DNA of 64,000 nt from an uncultured Hungatella sp. GTDB taxonomy: Bacteria; Bacillota; Clostridia; Lachnospirales; Lachnospiraceae. This document shows positions 1-8,074 of this stretch, in pieces. The stretch covers positions 1-64,000 of the forward strand of contig CAJUPQ010000005.1 in the NCBI GenBank assembly GCA_910588505.1. The letters run 5' to 3'. The first letter of the stretch is position 1. Each line of letters opens with the position of its first letter. A model generated the notes under the pieces. That model was given only the letters and a program-made list of their open reading frames with translations, was not told the origin of the DNA and did no database searches. The translations under genes were made by a program, and so were the position numbers.

Positions 1-55
1 ATATGACGGAAAATCATCCACAAAGGCAGGTGCAAGAGAGATTCCGAGAGTACAT
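1..55 (+). repeat. Partial copy of a palindromic repeat (family P)
   Basis: This stretch matches 49187-49241, the right arm of a 165-bp palindrome, with about three mismatches. The rest of the copy, if present, would lie upstream of the window. A third, half-length copy lies at 7676-7766 in the opposite orientation. It ends about 20 bp before the ybaK-like gene. Confidence 0.8.
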
Positions 56-78
56 GATAGAAGAGGGAGGAAGAGATT

Positions 79-555
79 ATGTCTATCGAGAGAGCAAAAG
101 CGTATTTGAAAACTTTGGGCATGGAGGAAAGGATACTGGAGTTTGACGTATCCAGCGCCACGGTGGAGCTGGCTGCCGCGGCTTTAAACTGCCAGCCGGA
201 GAGGATCGCCAAGACCTTGTCTTTTATGGTGGGGGATCAGGCGCTGTTGGTGGTGGCTGCCGGGGACGCGAAGATCGACAACAAGAAGTACAAGGCACGG
301 TTCGGGACAAAGGCCAAGATGCTTTCGCCTCAGGAGGCGGAGACCTTGGTGGGCCATGCGGTGGGCGGAGTCTGCCCTTTTGGGGTTAATGAGGGGGTCA
401 GAGTGTGTCTGGATGTGTCTCTGAAACGGTTTGAGACTGTATTTCCCGCCTGCGGAAGTTCGAACAGCGCCATAGAGCTGACCATTCCGGAGCTGGAGCA
501 GTGTTCAGGATATGAACAGTGGGTGGATGTGTGCAAAGGATATGAGGGAGCATAG
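79..555 (+). CDS. ybaK: YbaK/EbsC-family aminoacyl-tRNA deacylase
   Basis: The 158-residue protein matches the YbaK/ProX family, cytosolic enzymes that hydrolyse mischarged tRNA, typically Cys-tRNA(Pro). It shows the family signatures KTLSF near residue 45, GDAKID near residue 62 and the glycine-rich GGVCPFG near residue 95. Length is normal for a stand-alone domain. An AGGGAGGA ribosome site about 8 nt upstream of the ATG supports the start. The Nudix gene follows after 5 nt, so the two are probably cotranscribed. Which mischarged tRNA it edits cannot be read from the sequence. Confidence 0.9.
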   Translation: MSIERAKAYLKTLGMEERILEFDVSSATVELAAAALNCQPERIAKTLSFMVGDQALLVVAAGDAKIDNKKYKARFGTKAKMLSPQEAETLVGHAVGGVCPFGVNEGVRVCLDVSLKRFETVFPACGSSNSAIELTIPELEQCSGYEQWVDVCKGYEGA

Positions 556-560
556 AAAAT

Positions 561-1145
561 ATGGGAAAGAGGGAGATCGCCAGGCAGGTGAGAGCGTATC
601 ATCCGTGGAATGAGCAGGAGGAGAAGGATCAGCAGGTGATCCTTGGATGCCTGGAGGGGATGCCGGATGTTTTTTTCCGCTCGAATCTTACGGCCCATAT
701 GTCGGCTTCCGCCTGGGTGGTGAACAAAGGGAGGGACAAGGCGCTGATGGCCTATCACAAGATTTATGATTCCTGGGCCTGGCTGGGAGGCCATGCAGAC
801 GGCGAGGAGGATCTGCTGGCTGTGGCTCTTCGGGAGGTTCGGGAGGAGAGCGGCATTGAAGCGGTGGAGCCTGTGATGACGGATCTGTTTTCCCTGGAGG
901 TGCTGACTGTGGACGGCCATGAGAAGCGGGGCGTGTATGTACCAAGCCATCTTCATCTGAATGTGACCTATCTTCTGGAGGCGGATGAGTTCCAGAGGGT
1001 ACGGGTGAAGGAGGATGAAAACAGCGGGGTGGCCTGGTTTGGGCTCCGGGAAGCGGTGGAGGCGTCGTCGGAGCCGTGGTTTCGGGAAAGGGTTTATGGG
1101 AAGCTTAATGAGAAGCTGAGGGTGTGGCAGGTGTCAGGTTTTTGA
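561..1145 (+). CDS. Nudix hydrolase
   Basis: This 194-residue protein has a perfect Nudix box (G-x5-E-x7-REVxEExGI) at about residues 77-99, which binds Mg2+ and cleaves a nucleoside diphosphate linked to another moiety. Tryptophans and histidines before the box (AWLGGH) resemble the ADP-ribose/IPP-isomerase-like subgroup, but the substrate cannot be assigned. The ATG lies 5 nt after the ybaK-like stop, and GGGAG sits about 10 nt upstream inside that gene. A dispersed repeat starts right at the stop codon. Confidence 0.88.
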   Translation: MGKREIARQVRAYHPWNEQEEKDQQVILGCLEGMPDVFFRSNLTAHMSASAWVVNKGRDKALMAYHKIYDSWAWLGGHADGEEDLLAVALREVREESGIEAVEPVMTDLFSLEVLTVDGHEKRGVYVPSHLHLNVTYLLEADEFQRVRVKEDENSGVAWFGLREAVEASSEPWFRERVYGKLNEKLRVWQVSGF

Positions 1146-1188
1146 ATTGGTGTATTGTTTAGTGAGCAAAGGGGCGGATTTGGTCGTG
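1143..1188 (+). repeat. Dispersed ~42-bp repeat, copy R1
   Basis: The sequence around the GTGAGCAAAGGGGCGGATTT core recurs at 28648-28691 in the same orientation, and at 7869-7907 and 29116-29157 inverted. This copy overlaps the Nudix stop codon and lies just upstream of an Rpn-type nuclease remnant, so it may mark an end of a mobile element. Confidence 0.75.
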
Positions 1189-1207
1189 GGCCAGGGAGGG
1201 AAGGAAG

Positions 1208-1505
1208 CGTTTTGTGGACTTCTGCCAGGGGGAGAAGTCCCTGCCGTTAACCTGCGATCCGTTTTTCAAGAAGATCTTTCACCCGGATGTCCATCAGGAC
1301 CATCTCTCCAAATTTGTGTCCAGCATTCTGGGGGAAAAAGTCAGGGCGGTCCGCATCCTTCCGACGGATGACAGTGTGCTGGACGGAGGGAGTCTTCTGA
1401 TCATGGATCTTTTGGGGGGAGTTGGAGGACGGATCGCTTATAAATGTGGAGATCCAGAAGCAGGGGTATGCCTTCCCTGGGTTACGGCTGGCTGAGCGCC
1501 GGTGA
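1208..1505 (+). pseudogene. Remnant of an Rpn/PD-(D/E)XK nuclease-family transposase
   Basis: The first frame reads LTCDPFFKKIF, LSKFVSSILGEKV, RILPTDDSVLDGGS and LLIMDLL, typical of the N-terminal part of PD-(D/E)XK nuclease-family transposases (Rpn-like) common in Lachnospiraceae. At the G-run 1414-1419 the frame is lost. Homology resumes in another frame as ELEDGSLINVEIQKQGYAFPG and stops at 1503-1505. The acidic and EIQK residues of the nuclease core are therefore split by a frameshift, and the C-terminal two thirds are missing. I read it as a dead fragment of a once mobile gene; no start codon or ribosome site is preserved. Confidence 0.82.
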
Positions 1506-1553
1506 ACTGTAACCGTTCTGCAAAGCACATAAAGCAGTCCGTCAAAAATGCCG

Positions 1554-1582
1554 TTGCAAAATCGCCGGACTTGGTATATACT
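1554..1582 (+). promoter_or_regulatory. Sigma-A-type promoter for the SEC-C gene
   Basis: TTGCAA (1554-1559) and TATACT (1577-1582) are separated by exactly 17 bp, about 60 bp before the next start codon. The match is good for a vegetative promoter; no operator was recognised. Confidence 0.65.
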
Positions 1583-1642
1583 AGTAAAGAATTTGCCCCC
1601 AGGGCATTGTTATAGAAATCAGGAGAAAAGGATGGAATAGAC

Positions 1643-2152
1643 ATGGCATTGTTAGAGACATGGCGGAAATTGGCCTACGGCGACGGCCTGAATGATAAAG
1701 AGAGAGAAAAACTCTGGTCCGGTTATTTTGCCATTGAGAAGGGGATCTATGAGAAACTGCTGTCTGACCCTGCCCAGGTGGTGGAGGGAAGCGTGAAGGA
1801 GCTGGCCGAGAAGTATGAGACGGAAGTCCTCATTATGACCGGATTTCTGGACGGCATTAACGAGAGCTTAAAGGGTTATCAGAATCCCATCGACACCATG
1901 GAGGAGGATACGGTGGTGAAGATTGAGATCGAGCCTGAGAAGCTGTACTACAACATGGTTGAGGCTAAGGCGGACTGGCTGTACAACCTGCCTATGTGGG
2001 ATGATATCCTGACTCAGGACAAGCGCAAAGAGCTGTATAAAGCGCAGAAGGCGTCGGGAACCATTGTCAAAGGCCCAAAGGTGGGGAGAAATGATCCGTG
2101 TCCCTGCGGCAGCGGCTTAAAGTACAAGAAGTGCTGCGGCAAAAACCAGTAA
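1643..2152 (+). CDS. SEC-C zinc-motif protein
   Basis: The 169-residue protein has a mostly helical, acidic N-terminal region that I do not recognise, and a textbook SEC-C zinc motif at the C terminus (GRNDPCPCGSGLKYKKCC, about residues 148-166). SEC-C motifs occur at the end of SecA and in many small proteins, where they bind zinc and help contact partners such as SecB or ribosomes. Nothing else shows a SecA link here. AGGAG lies upstream of the ATG and a promoter lies about 60 bp before it; a terminator follows at 2225. It looks monocistronic. Confidence 0.85.
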   Translation: MALLETWRKLAYGDGLNDKEREKLWSGYFAIEKGIYEKLLSDPAQVVEGSVKELAEKYETEVLIMTGFLDGINESLKGYQNPIDTMEEDTVVKIEIEPEKLYYNMVEAKADWLYNLPMWDDILTQDKRKELYKAQKASGTIVKGPKVGRNDPCPCGSGLKYKKCCGKNQ

Positions 2153-2224
2153 GCAATAGGTGAGGTTAGCAGATTGCAGGCTGGTAGATTAGCAGATTAG
2201 CCGATTGGCGGGCTGGCAGAGGGA

Positions 2225-2258
2225 GCAGAGACGTCGCTGTGACAGTCTCTGCTTTTTT
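2225..2258 (+). terminator. Intrinsic terminator after the SEC-C gene
   Basis: GCAGAGAC (2225-2232) pairs with GTCTCTGC (2245-2252), with an inner GTC/GAC pairing, followed by six T residues (2253-2258). It ends the SEC-C transcript just before the ribosome site of the methyltransferase gene. The preceding 2156-2222 contains short GCAGATTAGC-like near-repeats of no clear function. Confidence 0.85.
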
Positions 2259-2284
2259 GCGGTACTTAAAAGGAGGAGATGGCG

Positions 2285-3049
2285 GTGGAGGCGTACACGG
2301 CGTTTGCGGAGGTATACGACGCGTTTATGGATAATATTCCTTATGGAGAATGGGCAGACTATGTTCAAAGCCTTTTGACGGAATACGGCGTCCGGGACGG
2401 TCTGGTGCTGGAGCTGGGGTGCGGCACAGGAAACCTGACGGAGCTTTTGGCCTCCATGGGGTATGACATGATCGGGGTGGACTGTTCCGGGGATATGCTG
2501 GGGACTGCCATGGAAAAGCGGGAAGCTTCCGGTCTGGATATCCTGTATCTTCACCAGGATATGCGGGAGTTTGAGCTTTACGGCACGGTCAGGGCCGTGG
2601 TGTCGGTCTGCGACTCCATGAACTATATCACGGAGTATGAGGAGCTTAAGCAGGTGTTTCGGCTTGTAAATAATTACCTGGACCCTGGCGGGCTGTTTGT
2701 TTTTGATTTGAACACAGAGTATAAGTACAGGGAGATCCTGGGCAGCCAGACCATAGCCGAGTCCAGGGAGGACTGCGGTTTTATCTGGGAAAATGAGTAC
2801 GATAACGAGGCAAAGCTTAATGAGTACGATCTGACGCTGTTTATCCGGGAGGAGGGGCAGCTGTATCGCAGGTATGAGGAGACCCACATTCAGCGGGCCT
2901 ACTCCCTGGAGGAGGTCAGAGAGGCTCTTTTGGAATCCGGCATGGAGTTTGTGGCTGTGTACAACGCATTTACAAGGGACTGCCCGGAGGCGGACAGCCA
3001 GCGGATGTATGTCATTGCCAGGGAGCATGGAAAAGAGGAAAGCCAATAA
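2285..3049 (+). CDS. Class I SAM-dependent methyltransferase
   Basis: The protein of about 254 residues has the class I methyltransferase motif I (VLELGCGTGNLTELL), an acidic post-I residue in IGVDCS and the motif-II region AVVSVCDSMNYI. It resembles the YqeM/small-molecule methyltransferase group widespread in Firmicutes; the substrate is unknown. I chose the GTG at 2285 because AGGAGG at 2271-2276 is 8 nt away, while the in-frame ATG at 2279 is only 2 nt from it. The terminator just upstream implies readthrough or a cryptic promoter. hslO follows after 20 nt. Confidence 0.82.
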   Translation: MEAYTAFAEVYDAFMDNIPYGEWADYVQSLLTEYGVRDGLVLELGCGTGNLTELLASMGYDMIGVDCSGDMLGTAMEKREASGLDILYLHQDMREFELYGTVRAVVSVCDSMNYITEYEELKQVFRLVNNYLDPGGLFVFDLNTEYKYREILGSQTIAESREDCGFIWENEYDNEAKLNEYDLTLFIREEGQLYRRYEETHIQRAYSLEEVREALLESGMEFVAVYNAFTRDCPEADSQRMYVIAREHGKEESQ

Positions 3050-3069
3050 CGACGGGAAAGGATGGGATC

Positions 3070-3954
3070 ATGATGGCAGATCATATGATCAGGGCCATGG
3101 CGGCCCAGGGACAGATACGGGCCTTTGGGGCCACAACCAGAGATCTGGTGGAGACGGCCAGGGCCAGTCACAACACCAGCCCTGTGGCCACGGCGGCCCT
3201 GGGGCGGCTTTTGACTGCGGGAGTGATGATGGGCTCCATGATGAAAAATGACCGGGATCTTTTGACCCTGAAGATCCAGGGGGACGGCCCCATAGGGGGG
3301 ATTACGGTGACTGCGGATGCTAAGGGCAATGTGAAGGGCTATGTCAACAATCCCATGGTGGCGCTGCCCTGCAATGACAAGGGCAAGCTGGATGTGGCCG
3401 GGGCTCTGGGCATCGGGGTGCTGAGCGTGATCCGGGACGTGGGATTAAAAGAGCCCTATGTGGGGCAGACGATCCTGGTGAGCGGGGAGATCGCGGAGGA
3501 TCTGACCTATTACTATGCCACCTCGGAGCAGACGCCTTCCAGCGTTGCCCTGGGGGTGCTGATGAATAAAGACAACACGGTGAGACAGGCAGGGGGATTT
3601 ATGATCCAGCTGATGCCCGGGGCGTCGGAGGAGGTTATTGGAACTCTGGAGGAGAGGATCGGAGGGATCTCCTCGGTGACCTCGCTTCTGGATGAGGGCA
3701 TGGGGCCGGCACAGATCCTGGAGAACCTGCTTTCAGGGATGGATCCGGAGATCACAGACAGGATGGACGCCCGGTTTTTCTGCGGGTGTACCAGGCAGCG
3801 GGTGGAAAAGGCCCTGGTGAGTATCGGAAAGCAGGAGCTTAAGGATATGATCCAGGAGGGCAAGCCCATTGAGATGAACTGTCATTTCTGCAATAAGAGA
3901 TATGAGTTTTCCGTGGAGGAGTTACGGCTGCTCCTTGAAAAGGCGGCAAGGTAG
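3070..3954 (+). CDS. hslO: Hsp33 redox-regulated chaperone
   Basis: At 294 residues this is a full-length Hsp33, a cytosolic holdase switched on by oxidation. The N-terminal domain carries the family GDGPIGGITVTAD and YVNNP signatures. The C-terminal redox switch has both halves of the zinc site, C-x-C (FFCGCTRQRVEKAL) and C-x2-C (NCHFCNKRYEF). Oxidation of these cysteines releases zinc and activates the chaperone in characterised homologues. Two adjacent ATGs (3070, 3073) are possible starts. A bidirectional terminator lies about 120 bp downstream. Confidence 0.96.
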   Translation: MMADHMIRAMAAQGQIRAFGATTRDLVETARASHNTSPVATAALGRLLTAGVMMGSMMKNDRDLLTLKIQGDGPIGGITVTADAKGNVKGYVNNPMVALPCNDKGKLDVAGALGIGVLSVIRDVGLKEPYVGQTILVSGEIAEDLTYYYATSEQTPSSVALGVLMNKDNTVRQAGGFMIQLMPGASEEVIGTLEERIGGISSVTSLLDEGMGPAQILENLLSGMDPEITDRMDARFFCGCTRQRVEKALVSIGKQELKDMIQEGKPIEMNCHFCNKRYEFSVEELRLLLEKAAR

Positions 3955-4073
3955 GCAGGAGGTATCTGACGGAGCGGAGATCTGGCGGACCGGAGGAGGA
4001 ATCCGGAAGGGAAAAGGCCTGACGTCGGGCGGGCGCAAATATGGGGAAAGACAGCTGGAAAAAAGAAAAGCAA

Positions 4074-4096
4074 AAAACGCATCCATGATGCGTTTT
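4074..4096. terminator. Bidirectional terminator between hslO and csp
   Basis: AAAACGCATC (4074-4083) and GATGCGTTTT (4087-4096) form a perfect stem with a 3-nt loop. T-rich sequence follows on both strands, so it can end hslO on + and the convergent cold shock gene on -. The remainder of the 3955-4186 gap shows no gene. Confidence 0.8.
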
Positions 4097-4186
4097 CTGC
4101 TTTAATCACTTAGGACGTATACTGCTTTCCTCTCTTACATAAATAAATTTATATAGAATGAAAAAGGTACACTGAAAACTAGATGA

Positions 4187-4387
4187 TTATAATTTTGTCA
4201 CATTTGTTGCCTGTGGTCCTTTAGCGCCTTCAATCACGTCGAACTCAACGGCAGCGCCTTCGTCCAGGGACTTGTAGCCGTCCATGTTCAGACCGGAGTA
4301 ATGTACGAATACATCGTTCCCCTCCTCATCACAGATGAAGCCGTATCCTTTCTGATTGTTGAACCACTTAACGGTACCCTTGCTCAT
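4187..4387 (-). CDS. csp: Cold shock protein (CspA family)
   Basis: The 66-residue protein is a single OB-fold cold shock domain with RNP1-type KGYGFI and RNP2-type VFVHYS motifs. Such proteins bind single-stranded RNA/DNA and act as RNA chaperones. A TTGGAGG ribosome site lies about 10 nt before the ATG on the - strand. It is the only confident - strand gene in the window and is convergent with hslO. The roughly 160 bp upstream is AT-rich and could hold its promoter and a structured cold-shock leader, but I could not fix a promoter. Confidence 0.96.
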   Translation of the reverse strand: MSKGTVKWFNNQKGYGFICDEEGNDVFVHYSGLNMDGYKSLDEGAAVEFDVIEGAKGPQATNVTKL

Positions 4388-4548
4388 GATGCTATTACCT
4401 CCAAGATAGATATAAAAATAGTTAACGCCGCAAAACTTATTGCAACTTTACTAAGAATAGCACAAGAAACAGGGCATGTCAAATGCTTTTTACTGAAAAA
4501 CACCATAAATACACGGCCCAAGATCCGCCGTGGCAAAGGAGGCTGTTT

Positions 4549-5115
4549 ATGAAACCGGCAAATATGTGGAACCATTTTAAGACCATAACAGAACACAAGT
4601 TTTTTGTGATGGTCAACTGTTTTCGGGTGGGGCTGTACAGACAGGGGCTGCTCCATGATCTGTCAAAATACAGCCCGGAGGAGTTTTTAATCGGGGCAAA
4701 GTATTATCAGGGAAACCGCAGCCCCAACGCGGCGGAGCGGGAGAAGTACGGCTTTTCCAGGGCGTGGCTTCATCACAAGGGGAGGAATAAGCACCATTTT
4801 GAGTACTGGATCGATTTTTCCGTGCGCAAGGAGGAAGGGCTGGTGGGACACAAGATGCCCCTTAATTATGTTGTGGAGATGGTCATGGACCGGATTGCGG
4901 CCTGCAAGGTTTACAGAGGAAAGGATTACACGGATCGAAGTCCTCTGGAGTACTATGAGAGGGAGAGCAGGTTCATCGTGATCCACCCGGAGACCAGGGC
5001 GCTTTTGGAAAAGCTTTTAAAGATGCTGGCCGCAAAGGGGGAGAGGAGGACTTTTGCCTATATGAGAAGGCTTTTGCGGTGGGAGGCCTTGGCGAAAGAG
5101 GCTTCGGGGCGATGA
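4549..5115 (+). CDS. DUF5662 family protein
   Basis: The 188-residue protein matches a family common in Clostridia that begins with a helix ending HKFFVMVNCF and carries LLHDLSKYSPEEF, HHKGRNKHHFEYW and EMVMDRIAACK. The conserved His/Asp pattern (HDLSKY, HHKxxNKHHFEYW) is reminiscent of HD-type metal hydrolases, but no activity is established. The ATG at 4549 is preceded by AAAGGAGG with 6 nt spacing; a longer reading from 4483 lacks such a site. It is transcribed away from csp. Confidence 0.85.
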   Translation: MKPANMWNHFKTITEHKFFVMVNCFRVGLYRQGLLHDLSKYSPEEFLIGAKYYQGNRSPNAAEREKYGFSRAWLHHKGRNKHHFEYWIDFSVRKEEGLVGHKMPLNYVVEMVMDRIAACKVYRGKDYTDRSPLEYYERESRFIVIHPETRALLEKLLKMLAAKGERRTFAYMRRLLRWEALAKEASGR

Positions 5116-5187
5116 ATAAAAGATCCTGTTCTGGCGCAGACTAAATGGAGAGCGTTTAAAAATTGTCTGCAAAGGAGCATGGAAGAT

Positions 5188-5904
5188 ATGAGCCAGGAGA
5201 AGAAGAAAGAGGAGAAAGAGCTGGAGGAGAAGCGGGACGAAAGGATTGAGGAGTACGGTCAGCTGACTTTGGAGGAGAACCAGAAGAAGCGCAAGATCCA
5301 CCTTTTGTCCATTATCGGGGAGGTGGAGGGCCACGAGAACGCGCCGGGAAGTTCAAAGACCACCAAGTATGACCATGTGCTGCCGCAGCTGGCCCAGTTG
5401 GAGGACGACGATGAGGTGAAAGGGATGCTGGTGCTTTTAAATACCTCGGGAGGGGATGTGGACGCCGGGCTGGCCATTGCGGAGATGATCGCCTCCCTGT
5501 CCATGCCCACCGTATCCCTGGTCCTTGGAGGAAGCCATTCCATCGGAGTGCCTCTGGCTGTGTCCACGGACTACTCGTTTATCGTGCCTACAGGCACCAT
5601 GATGGTCCACCCGGTGCGGATGACCGGAATGGTTATCGGGGCGTCCCAGACCTACGAGTATTTTGAGATGATCCAGGACCGGATCATCAGCTTTGTGTCC
5701 GGCCATGCGTCTATTGGGTATGACCATGTGAAGGAGCTGATGCTGAACACCAAGATGCTCACCAGGGATCTGGGCACGGTTCTGGTGGGGAGAGAGGCTG
5801 TGGAGCAGGGATTGATCGATGAGGTGGGAGGGATCAGGGAGGCCCTTACAAAGCTGCACAGGATTATTGATGAGAGGGAATCCCATGTAGAAAGAAAAAA
5901 TTAA
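5188..5904 (+). CDS. tepA: ClpP/TepA-like serine protease
   Basis: This 238-residue protein is a ClpP-fold peptidase of the TepA/YmfB group. A charged Glu/Lys-rich N-terminal extension of about 30 residues precedes the domain. Visible elements are LNTSGGDVDAGLAIA, the nucleophile region GGSHSIG and the MVHPV histidine region. Bacillus TepA is implicated in protein export and signal-peptide fragment degradation. AAAGGAG at 5171-5177 fits the ATG at 5188 (10 nt) far better than the ATG at 5179 (1 nt). In many Firmicutes this gene directly precedes the ftsK/spoIIIE gene; here about 2.2 kb separates them. Confidence 0.88.
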   Translation: MSQEKKKEEKELEEKRDERIEEYGQLTLEENQKKRKIHLLSIIGEVEGHENAPGSSKTTKYDHVLPQLAQLEDDDEVKGMLVLLNTSGGDVDAGLAIAEMIASLSMPTVSLVLGGSHSIGVPLAVSTDYSFIVPTGTMMVHPVRMTGMVIGASQTYEYFEMIQDRIISFVSGHASIGYDHVKELMLNTKMLTRDLGTVLVGREAVEQGLIDEVGGIREALTKLHRIIDERESHVERKN

Positions 5905-6022
5905 ACAGTATGATATGATTCAGATATAGTCAGCCCTGCAAAACTGTGATAGACTGGAATTCATAAAATGATATGCCGCCCAAAAGAGCGGGAACACAAA
6001 AAAGGCAGGGAGGCGGAAGGTG

Positions 6023-7633
6023 ATGAAGAAATTCTGGATCTATGTTGCGATGCCTGTGGCGCTGTTAAATGGATGTCAGCGCCAACAGGCTGTTTTAGAT
6101 GAGGCGGAAAGTTTGACCGTGGAGAGCAGCGTCAATGGCAAAGGTTCGTCAAATGCCCTGAATCAGGAGGAGAGCCAGGGAACAGGAGGGGATGAGCTTT
6201 CGGATCCAATGGACGAAACGAAAGATCAGGAGGACCGGGAGGAGAGCGGCACTTCCGGCTATGAGAGCGCGGAGGAGACATGGGATGATTCTCTGCCCCA
6301 GGGCAGCGGGGGCAAGCCGGCAAGCGTGGTGTTAAGCCAGAATTGCGTAAAGGAGGCGCCTTTTGACGGATCCACGGTCTCCATAGTCCGATCCGGGAAA
6401 GAGGAGGCGTCCCAGATCACGGAGGCGGAGATCGAGGCCATGGTCAGGGAGGCAGCAGGGGATTTTGACACGGTTGTGAAAAACGGACAGACTGTGGTGA
6501 TCAAGCCCAATCTGGTGCAGATGATCGTGGATTCAACAGGGGAGAAGCTGGATCGGCAGGTCAACGGCGTCACCACGGACTGGCGGGTGACAAAGGCAGT
6601 CCTTAAGATGGTCAGGGAGCTGAATCCGGATGGGAAGGTGTACATCATGGAGGGTTCCGCCACAGGGCCTACCAGGGATGTGATGGAATATTTTCATTAC
6701 ACGGACGAGTATATGGAGGGCGTGGACGGATTTATCTGTCTGGAGGAGGATTGCGGTGCCTGGCAGGATTTTGACGCCAAGGAGGTTGTGAAGGTGGAGA
6801 CTCCAGAGGGGCTTTTGCACAAGTCCTACTATTTTAACCGGATCCTTTACGAGGCGGACGTGATCATCAGCATCCCGGCTTTAAAGACTTCCTCCGGGGT
6901 GGTGGTGACAGGGGGGATTAAAAATGTGAGCATCGGCACGCCTCCGGGCAATCTCTACGGATTAGGGCCTGACACGCCCAGCAAGCAGAAGATGGTGTCC
7001 CACAAGATCGTGGACGGAGAGCTGGACCGATGGATCTATGATTATTATAAGGCTAAACCTGTGGATTATGTTATCGTGGATGGGCTCCAGGGATTCCAGA
7101 GCGGGCCGGTGCCCATGTCTTCTGAGCGGAAGGAGACGGATAAGAGGAATATGAGGCTGATTCTGGCAGGTAAAGACGCGGTGGCTGTGGACACGGTGTG
7201 CTGCTTGGTCATGGGCTGGGATCCGGAGAGTGTTGGGTATCTGAATCTGTTTCGGGAGATGGACGGCGCGGGAGACACAGCAGATATCCGGGTGAGGGGC
7301 GTCTGGGCTGATGAGGTCAGGGAACAATTTACTATTTATAAGGAAAACCTGGGAGGAAAGGCGGCGGAAATAAAACAGGGTCCTAAGCTGTGGGCGGATA
7401 TGGTGACGGACGGGGACAGCGCGGTTATCAAGTATCGGGCTGGCCAGGGGGCCAGGAAGGTGGAGGTGTACATTGACGGACTGTTTCAGGCGCTGCTGGC
7501 TGTGGAGGAAGGGACAGAGGAAGGCCGCATCGACCTGACTGTGCCGGGGCTGTCCACAGAGGAACATGAGGTTGTGGCGGTGGCTTATGACCGGTTTTTA
7601 AATCGGACGGCAATTGTGGTGGAGGGGAAGTAA
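6023..7633 (+). CDS. DUF362 domain lipoprotein
   Basis: The protein of about 536 residues starts with a short signal peptide ending LLNGC, a plausible but imperfect lipobox. A low-complexity Ser/Glu/Asp-rich spacer of about 90 residues follows, then a DUF362 domain with GQTVVIKPNLVQ, EGSATGPTRDV, SIPALKTSSGVVVTGGIKN and YVIVDGLQGF. A C-terminal beta-rich region follows. DUF362 is often linked to Fe-S proteins, yet I see no cysteine cluster. A membrane-anchored extracellular role is likely; the reaction is unknown. GGAGG lies 9 nt before the ATG at 6023; a GTG at 6020 is the alternative. It sits between tepA and ftsK. Confidence 0.78.
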   Translation: MKKFWIYVAMPVALLNGCQRQQAVLDEAESLTVESSVNGKGSSNALNQEESQGTGGDELSDPMDETKDQEDREESGTSGYESAEETWDDSLPQGSGGKPASVVLSQNCVKEAPFDGSTVSIVRSGKEEASQITEAEIEAMVREAAGDFDTVVKNGQTVVIKPNLVQMIVDSTGEKLDRQVNGVTTDWRVTKAVLKMVRELNPDGKVYIMEGSATGPTRDVMEYFHYTDEYMEGVDGFICLEEDCGAWQDFDAKEVVKVETPEGLLHKSYYFNRILYEADVIISIPALKTSSGVVVTGGIKNVSIGTPPGNLYGLGPDTPSKQKMVSHKIVDGELDRWIYDYYKAKPVDYVIVDGLQGFQSGPVPMSSERKETDKRNMRLILAGKDAVAVDTVCCLVMGWDPESVGYLNLFREMDGAGDTADIRVRGVWADEVREQFTIYKENLGGKAAEIKQGPKLWADMVTDGDSAVIKYRAGQGARKVEVYIDGLFQALLAVEEGTEEGRIDLTVPGLSTEEHEVVAVAYDRFLNRTAIVVEGK

Positions 7634-7675
7634 GAATTTCTTGATTATCATAGCAGAAACAGGATCTTTATTTGA

Positions 7676-7766
7676 GCGCTCTCGGAAACTCCCTTGCACC
7701 CATCTTTGTGGCTGATTTTCCGCCAGAAGCGCCCAAATTTAATCAACGTACGTTCCACGTACGCCA
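7676..7766 (-). repeat. Half copy of palindromic repeat family P
   Basis: This matches the right arm and centre of the 49078-49242 palindrome in reverse complement, including the central CGTACGT/ACGTACG. The second arm is missing: the sequence passes straight into an ATPase remnant, so the insertion or a later deletion truncated it. Confidence 0.78.
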
Positions 7767-7771
7767 CACAG

Positions 7772-7870
7772 CCGCTTCCATATATTAAGATCCGGGTGGA
7801 CAGGGAACCCAAAAACGGGATGTACTATCTGACAGGATCCCAGATGTTTCACATGATGAAGAATGCTTCA
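7772..7870 (+). pseudogene. Fragment of an AAA_14/DUF4143-type ATPase
   Basis: About 33 codons read LPYIKIRVDREPKNGMYYLTG then SQMFHMMKNAS. This matches the region after Walker B (KxxVD, LTGSQ, MMK) of AAA ATPases with a DUF4143 C terminus, which are common in gut Clostridia. No Walker A or C-terminal domain is present. The fragment is pinned between two repeat copies (7676-7766 and 7869-7907), which suggests serial insertion and deletion. The rest of the 441-bp gap 7634-8074 holds no other gene, only the ftsK promoter. Confidence 0.68.
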
Positions 7871-7907
7871 CGACAATCCCCGCCCTTGCTCACTAAACCA
7901 TACAATA
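7869..7907 (-). repeat. Dispersed ~42-bp repeat, copy R2
   Basis: This is an inverted, diverged copy of the 1143-1188 repeat; the shared core reads GCTCACTAAAC on this strand. It abuts the end of the ATPase fragment. Confidence 0.65.
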
Positions 7908-7977
7908 AAATCCTCGCCCCAAGAACCATAATTGAACTCCTTTGCCCCTCCTCCCCCTGTTCACTTTTCGCAACACC

Positions 7978-8006
7978 TTGCATTTTCACCGGTTTTTATG
8001 TATACT
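7978..8006 (+). promoter_or_regulatory. Promoter of ftsK
   Basis: TTGCAT (7978-7983) and TATACT (8001-8006) are spaced by 17 bp, with a TATG just before the -10 hexamer. It lies about 70 bp upstream of the ftsK start and downstream of the repeat remnants. Confidence 0.72.
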
Positions 8007-8074
8007 GTTCTAAGTGGAAACGGCAGGGGGAACATTTGTACTCTGCCGGCAGATAGTAAGGAGGCGCGAAACTG

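Noticed and set aside
330..956. Open frame on the - strand across ybaK and nudix
   Set aside because: It is antisense to two well-supported genes, has no ribosome site or recognisable domain, and is a by-product of GC-rich codon bias.
2189..3046. 285-codon open frame on the - strand
   Set aside because: It mirrors the methyltransferase gene, which has clear SAM motifs; the antisense translation is low-complexity and unrecognisable.
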